Part shown: positions 60,172-64,000 of the stretch, piece after piece
How the letters are laid out: every line of letters starts with the position of its first letter
Numbering within the stretch: position 1 is the first letter of the stretch
Notes under the pieces: generated by a model
What the model saw: the letters and a program-made list of their open reading frames with translations, nothing else
The model's database searches: none
Told to the model about the DNA's origin: nothing
NCBI RefSeq assembly: GCF_042686175.1
Contig: NZ_JBHUOR010000023.1
Location: forward strand, 62,001 to 126,000
From: Kurthia populi
Lineage (GTDB): Bacteria; Bacillota; Bacilli; Bacillales_A; Planococcaceae
Direction: 5' to 3'
DNA: 64,000 nt
Position numbers and translations under genes: made by a program

Positions 60172-63100
60172 ATGGGAAAACACAAAATCATTAAATCTGC
60201 AGCAGCAGTAGCACTTACTGCATCTGTAGTAGCAACAGCAGCACCAGGCGCATCAGCTGCTTCATACAAAACAAACGCTAAGGATCAACTAGTACACACT
60301 TCTACAGGTAAACTAGTGAAAGGCTGGAAAGTATTCGGCGGAAAACTTTACAAAAACGGTAAATTAGCTCCAGCTAAAAAATACAAAATCATCGGTACTG
60401 GCGCAGCTCAAAAATTATTCTACGGCCCAACACTGAAAAAAGGCTACAAAACGGCTAGCAGCAAAACTTTACTATTCAAAGATGGTAAATTAGCAGATGG
60501 TTGGAAACAAGCTGGTAAAGGCGAACGTCTATACAAAAACGGTAAACTTGATAAAGGTTACACAGTTTACACGAACGTTGAAGGCGACAAATTCCTTTAC
60601 CAAAACGGTAAACTTAAAAAAGGCCAAAAAACTGCTAACCGCGGTGGCGAAACATTATTATTCGTTGATGGTAAACTTGCAAAAGGCTACGTATTACACG
60701 AAGCTTCTAAAACATTATTCAACAACGGTAAAGTTGCTGAAGGTTTAGTAAAATACCCAGAAACAGACGGTAAATTCTACAACGACGGTAAACTTGCAAA
60801 CGGTGAAATCAACGGTGCTGAGTACAAAGACGGCGTACTTGTAGCGAAAGACATCGCTTCAGTAAAAGCTATTAACGGTACAACTGTTGAAGTAACATTC
60901 AAAGAAGCTCAAAAAGCTGACGATGTTAAAGCTGCAGATTACAAAATCGAAGGCTTAGAAGTTAAAAACGCAGCAGTTAAACAAACTGACTCTAAAGTTG
61001 TAGTATTAACTACTTCAGCTCAAGAAGCTGCTAAAGAATACACATTAGTGTACAAAGAAGCGGATACAAAAACATTCACTGGCGTATCTGCAGTAATCCC
61101 AACAGGTATCGCTCTTACTAAAGCATCTCAACAAGGTGTAATTGGTAAAGAAGTAACTGTAGAAGCACAAGTTAAAGTTGCAGAAGGTCAATCTAAAGCA
61201 GGTATCCCTGTAACAATCGTAGTTGATAGCAACAAAGATTCAAACGGTGGTTCTTCTGAGAACAACATCGCAAAAGATTACAAAGTAGAAGTTTACACTG
61301 ATGAAAACGGTGTAGCTAAATACTCTTACACTCAATACGCTTCAAACTCAGAAGATACTGTTTACGCTTACCCAACTGGTGACGCTTCAGTTAAATCTGT
61401 AGCTGGTAAAGTATACTGGGGTCAAGAAGCTCGTTTATCATTAGAACAAGTAACAACTGGTTCTACATTTGCTAACGATTCTAAAGTAGTATATAAAGTT
61501 AAAACTACTGAAGATGTTTCTGCTGTATACGTAGCATACAAAGAAAACGTTGATGTAACTCCTGAAAAAGTTGTAAGTGGCGTACAAGTAGTAGATACAA
61601 ACGTAACAAGCGACTCTTCAAAATATCCTTCACAATTAACAACAGGTGCTGTTAAATTCGTAAAAGTTCTTGTTAACGCTAAAGGTGAAGCAACATTCAC
61701 TTTACAAGGTACTGAAGCATCAGTTACTCCTATCGTATTCGTAGATGGTACTGACGGCAACCTTAAAGATGGATTAAAGAAATTAGGTGCTACTGAATTA
61801 CAAGCTACAACTTCAGCTATCACATTCACAAAATCATTCTCTAACCAATTTGCAGTAGTTGGTGAAAAATCTGCAAATGCAGCAACAATCAAAGCTGGTA
61901 CAGTAGTAGAAAATAAAACTGCTGGTACTGACTTCGGTGGTCGTGACTTCACAGTTACAGTAACTGATAAAGATGGTAATCTTGCTAAAGCTGGTACAGT
62001 AGTAAACGTTGGCTTCAAAGATGGTGATTTCTCTACAGAAGCTGGTAAAGCAATCTACGCTCAAAATATTAAAGGCGAATTTGTAAAAGTTACAAAAGCA
62101 AATGCTCAAACAGCAGGTACATTCCAAGCAACTGTTGGTAAAGACGGTAAAGCAACATTCCGCATTATCGGTGAAAAAGATGCATTCGCTAAACCAACTG
62201 TATTCTTCGACAATGGTCAAGGTAATGCAACTAAAGCTGGTCAATTAGATGATACAGATTTACAAACTACTGTAGCTGAATACACTTACTTCGGTACAGC
62301 AGAAGTGACTAATGCGTCATTAAAAACTAATGCAGCAGTAAACGGCAAAGTATCTACAGATGCTACAGCGAAATTCACTTACCAAGCATTAGATCAAAAT
62401 GATAAACCATACACTACAAATCCTGCACAATACACGGCTACATTCCAAGTAACTGCAACAGATACAGATGTGACAGTTGTAGGTAAAGGTGAAGTAAAAG
62501 CTGGTCAAACTCGTTCATTCCAAGTAACAGCTACTACAGCCAGTGAAGCAGTATTAGAAATCACTTCTGTTAAAGCTGGTACAGTAGAAGTTCAAGCTTC
62601 AGCATCTCAATCTTCATTACCAAACCAAACAGCTAAAGTAGAGTTCACAAAAGCATTAACTGCTCAGGAACAAGCTGTAGCAACAATCAATGCCCTAAAC
62701 GGTCAAGCAACTCTTGCTGTATATAATGCTGCAGGTATTATCGGTGTAACATCAACTAACCTTGCAAATGTTCAAGGTGCCGTTCAATTAGCAAAAGCAC
62801 AAAAAGGTACAGATTTACTTGCTAAAGAAATCCAAGCAGCAGTAACTGCAGCTGTTCCTACTGATGTAAAAGCAGCAGAAGTAGAGACTGCATTAAAAGA
62901 TGCACAAAAATTAGTAGATGCAATTCCAACATATGTTGCTAACCCATCAAACTTAGAAGCAGTAGAAAAAGCAATTGCAGATGCAGAAGCAGCAATCGCT
63001 GATGTAAAAGCACTTGACAATGCTGTAACAGAAGCACCTAGTGCTACAGCATTAAATGTTAAAGCAATCGGTACACAAAAATTAGTTACAGCAAAAACTG

Positions 63101-63606
63101 CAATCGCAGGAGTTAAAGCAGCGACTGCATTAACAGATGCACAAGCAGCAGTAGATGCAATTCCAGCATTAGCAGGCGATAAATCAAACTTAGCAGCAGT
63201 AAAAACAGCAGTAGCAAAAGCAGAAAAAGCAATTGCAGATGCTAAAGCACTTGATAATGCTGTAACAGAAGCACCTGGTGCTACAGCATTAAATGTTAAA
63301 GCAATCGGTACACAAAAATTAGCTACAGCAAAAACTGCAATCGCTGATGCAGAAGCAATTGCATTCTTAGAAAACGCAGATGTAAAAGCAGCAGGTTTAA
63401 TTGCAGTAACATCAGTAATTCCACGTGATGAAGCTACTCAAGCGCTATTAGATAAAGCATTCGCAGAATATAAAAAATTATCTACTGAAGCTAAAGCATC
63501 AACTGAAACAGCTACTTGGGATTTAGCAACAGCAACTCCAACAACAGCTCCAACAGTTGCACAAGTATTTGCACACTTAAAAGATTTAAATGATGCTTTA
63601 AAATAA
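60172..63606 (+). CDS. S-layer-like surface protein with NGKL repeats
   Basis: 1144-residue secreted protein. Signal peptide about 1-29 (basic start, Ala/Val core, cleavage after ASA). Residues about 36-225 form some nine repeats of 18-24 residues with the pattern L(Y/F)-(K/N)(N/D)GKL--G (for example LYKNGKLDKGY, LFKDGKLADGW). Next come Ig-like domains starting KAINGTTVEVTFKEAQKADDV, typical of S-layer proteins. The last third is Ala-rich and helical, with a duplicated 79-residue block. No SLH, LPXTG or C-terminal anchor was seen, so the NGKL repeats are the probable wall-binding part (inference). Codon bias is extreme, as in the atp genes, indicating very high expression. Confidence 0.8.
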   Translation: MGKHKIIKSAAAVALTASVVATAAPGASAASYKTNAKDQLVHTSTGKLVKGWKVFGGKLYKNGKLAPAKKYKIIGTGAAQKLFYGPTLKKGYKTASSKTLLFKDGKLADGWKQAGKGERLYKNGKLDKGYTVYTNVEGDKFLYQNGKLKKGQKTANRGGETLLFVDGKLAKGYVLHEASKTLFNNGKVAEGLVKYPETDGKFYNDGKLANGEINGAEYKDGVLVAKDIASVKAINGTTVEVTFKEAQKADDVKAADYKIEGLEVKNAAVKQTDSKVVVLTTSAQEAAKEYTLVYKEADTKTFTGVSAVIPTGIALTKASQQGVIGKEVTVEAQVKVAEGQSKAGIPVTIVVDSNKDSNGGSSENNIAKDYKVEVYTDENGVAKYSYTQYASNSEDTVYAYPTGDASVKSVAGKVYWGQEARLSLEQVTTGSTFANDSKVVYKVKTTEDVSAVYVAYKENVDVTPEKVVSGVQVVDTNVTSDSSKYPSQLTTGAVKFVKVLVNAKGEATFTLQGTEASVTPIVFVDGTDGNLKDGLKKLGATELQATTSAITFTKSFSNQFAVVGEKSANAATIKAGTVVENKTAGTDFGGRDFTVTVTDKDGNLAKAGTVVNVGFKDGDFSTEAGKAIYAQNIKGEFVKVTKANAQTAGTFQATVGKDGKATFRIIGEKDAFAKPTVFFDNGQGNATKAGQLDDTDLQTTVAEYTYFGTAEVTNASLKTNAAVNGKVSTDATAKFTYQALDQNDKPYTTNPAQYTATFQVTATDTDVTVVGKGEVKAGQTRSFQVTATTASEAVLEITSVKAGTVEVQASASQSSLPNQTAKVEFTKALTAQEQAVATINALNGQATLAVYNAAGIIGVTSTNLANVQGAVQLAKAQKGTDLLAKEIQAAVTAAVPTDVKAAEVETALKDAQKLVDAIPTYVANPSNLEAVEKAIADAEAAIADVKALDNAVTEAPSATALNVKAIGTQKLVTAKTAIAGVKAATALTDAQAAVDAIPALAGDKSNLAAVKTAVAKAEKAIADAKALDNAVTEAPGATALNVKAIGTQKLATAKTAIADAEAIAFLENADVKAAGLIAVTSVIPRDEATQALLDKAFAEYKKLSTEAKASTETATWDLATATPTTAPTVAQVFAHLKDLNDALK
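63010..63344 (+). repeat. Duplicated block in the S-layer-like gene
   Basis: Bases 63010-63107 and 63247-63344 are near-identical over 98 positions (three differences), 237 bases (79 codons) apart. Both encode ALDNAVTEAP-ATALNVKAIG and following residues. The low divergence, also at silent sites, points to recent duplication or gene conversion. Confidence 0.9.
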
Positions 63607-63661
63607 TCCAACCCATACCTCTCTTATGGATGGAACGGAAATAAAATGACGTAGTCTTTTT

Positions 63662-63694
63662 CCCCTAATTCTCGTAGTTAGGGGTTTTTCTTTT
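63662..63694 (+). terminator. Terminator after the S-layer-like gene
   Basis: CCCCTAA / TTAGGGG stem with a 9-base loop, then TTTTTCTTTT. Confidence 0.88.
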
Positions 63695-63742
63695 GTCTTA
63701 AACTCGATTTCAAACATATATTATTACTTTGAATACAATCGT

Positions 63743-63773
63743 AGCCTATTCCTTAACGGGAATGGGCTTTTTA
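63743..63773 (+). terminator. Second, tandem terminator-like hairpin
   Basis: AGCCTATTCC / GGGAATGGGCT with one bulge and a five-T run, 50 bases after the first terminator. It may be a backup for a very strong transcript. Confidence 0.6.
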
Positions 63774-63804
63774 CATTGGAAGAGATAGTGTGAGTGTCGT
63801 TTAA

Positions 63805-64000
63805 AGATTGCAGAAGGTGTTGTGTGAGCGTTTGGAAATCTGTGTTACGCAGGAGGAAATCGCAATTGAGAGTGTTCAACTCTACGCTGACGAGATGGAT
63901 GAAAGACTTGTGCCACCTGAAATGTTGAAAGGAGTGACAGAGCCGATTCAGGCAGAACTGGCGAGTTACAGAAATGAACATGGTGTCGAGTACCTATTCA
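63805..64000 (+). CDS. Unrecognised partial reading frame at window end
   Basis: The frame is open from just after a TAA (63802-63804) to the end of the window: 65 codons with protein-like composition (for example EEIAIESVQLYADEMDER and VPPEMLKGVTEPIQAEL). Possible starts are TTG at 63808 or GTG at 63817; neither has a good ribosome binding site. It could be the start of a gene or a 5'-truncated remnant. No family recognised. Confidence 0.35.

Noticed and set aside
61422..62018. 198-residue minus-strand frame inside the S-layer-like gene
   Set aside because: It is the mirror of a highly codon-biased gene, low in complexity (Thr/Ser/Val-rich), with no ribosome binding site.
60172..63606. SLH-domain S-layer protein
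   Set aside because: No SLH motif (such as the TRAE signature) was found at either end; the N-terminal repeats are of another type.
63724..63981. 85-residue minus-strand frame at the window end
   Set aside because: Composition is unconvincing, and the opposite strand codes for a more protein-like partial frame.

Overview
The window looks like a chromosomal segment of a low-GC, Gram-positive, motile member of the Bacillales, most likely a Planococcaceae (Kurthia- or Caryophanon-like; the genus is inference). The first half follows the Bacillus subtilis order prfA-prmC-ywlC-ywlE-rpiB-ywlG-glyA-upp-mnaA-atpIBEFHAGDC-ywzB-murA-mbl-flhO-flhP-fabZ-ywpF-ssbB. At each place where spore-forming relatives carry sporulation genes (spoIIR between prmC and ywlC; spoIID, spoIIQ and spoIIID between murA and mbl) there is nothing, which suggests a lineage that has lost sporulation while keeping flagella and chemotaxis.

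Layout. 1-8.8 kb: translation termination (prfA, prmC), tRNA modification (ywlC), the arginine phosphatase ywlE, a chemoreceptor with almost no extracellular domain, rpiB, ywlG, glyA, upp and mnaA. 9.0-16.4 kb: the complete F1Fo ATP synthase operon behind a clear promoter. 16.4-16.6 kb: a tandem array of nested hairpins with GGA in their loops, the most unusual signal in the window. 16.9-23.7 kb: ywzB, murA, mbl, two flagellar rod/hook genes, an EpuA-type membrane peptide, fabZ, ywpF and ssbB. 23.7-25.1 kb: a TnpB-only IS200/IS605-type element with its guide-RNA region, abutting the stop codon of ssbB. 25.2-31.2 kb: a SNF2 helicase/SWIM-protein operon, an IDEAL-domain gene and a divergent flagellin behind a SigD-like promoter. 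31.6-35.4 kb: a polar amino-acid ABC transporter and the aminotransferase patA.

35.5-51.6 kb is a wall teichoic acid region in two blocks. The first has tarI, tarJ, two CDP-polyol phosphotransferases and a TagE/TarM-like glycosyltransferase. The second has tagD and tagB reading left, and tagG, tagH and a second glycosyltransferase reading right. A TetR regulator with its YhgE/Pip-type membrane protein, which carries a very large 14-residue repeat array, and a soluble chemoreceptor lie between the blocks. The region has enzymes to activate both ribitol and glycerol phosphate; mnaA near 8 kb would supply UDP-ManNAc for the linkage unit.

51.6-64 kb holds the cell-surface proteins: a thioredoxin-like protein, two secreted glucosaminidases and a non-catalytic protein built of the same GW/SH3-like repeats, and a large, highly expressed, S-layer-like protein with N-terminal NGKL repeats instead of SLH domains. 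GW modules bind teichoic acids in other Gram-positives, so the surface proteins and the teichoic acid genes probably form a working set. No tRNA, rRNA or CRISPR array was seen.
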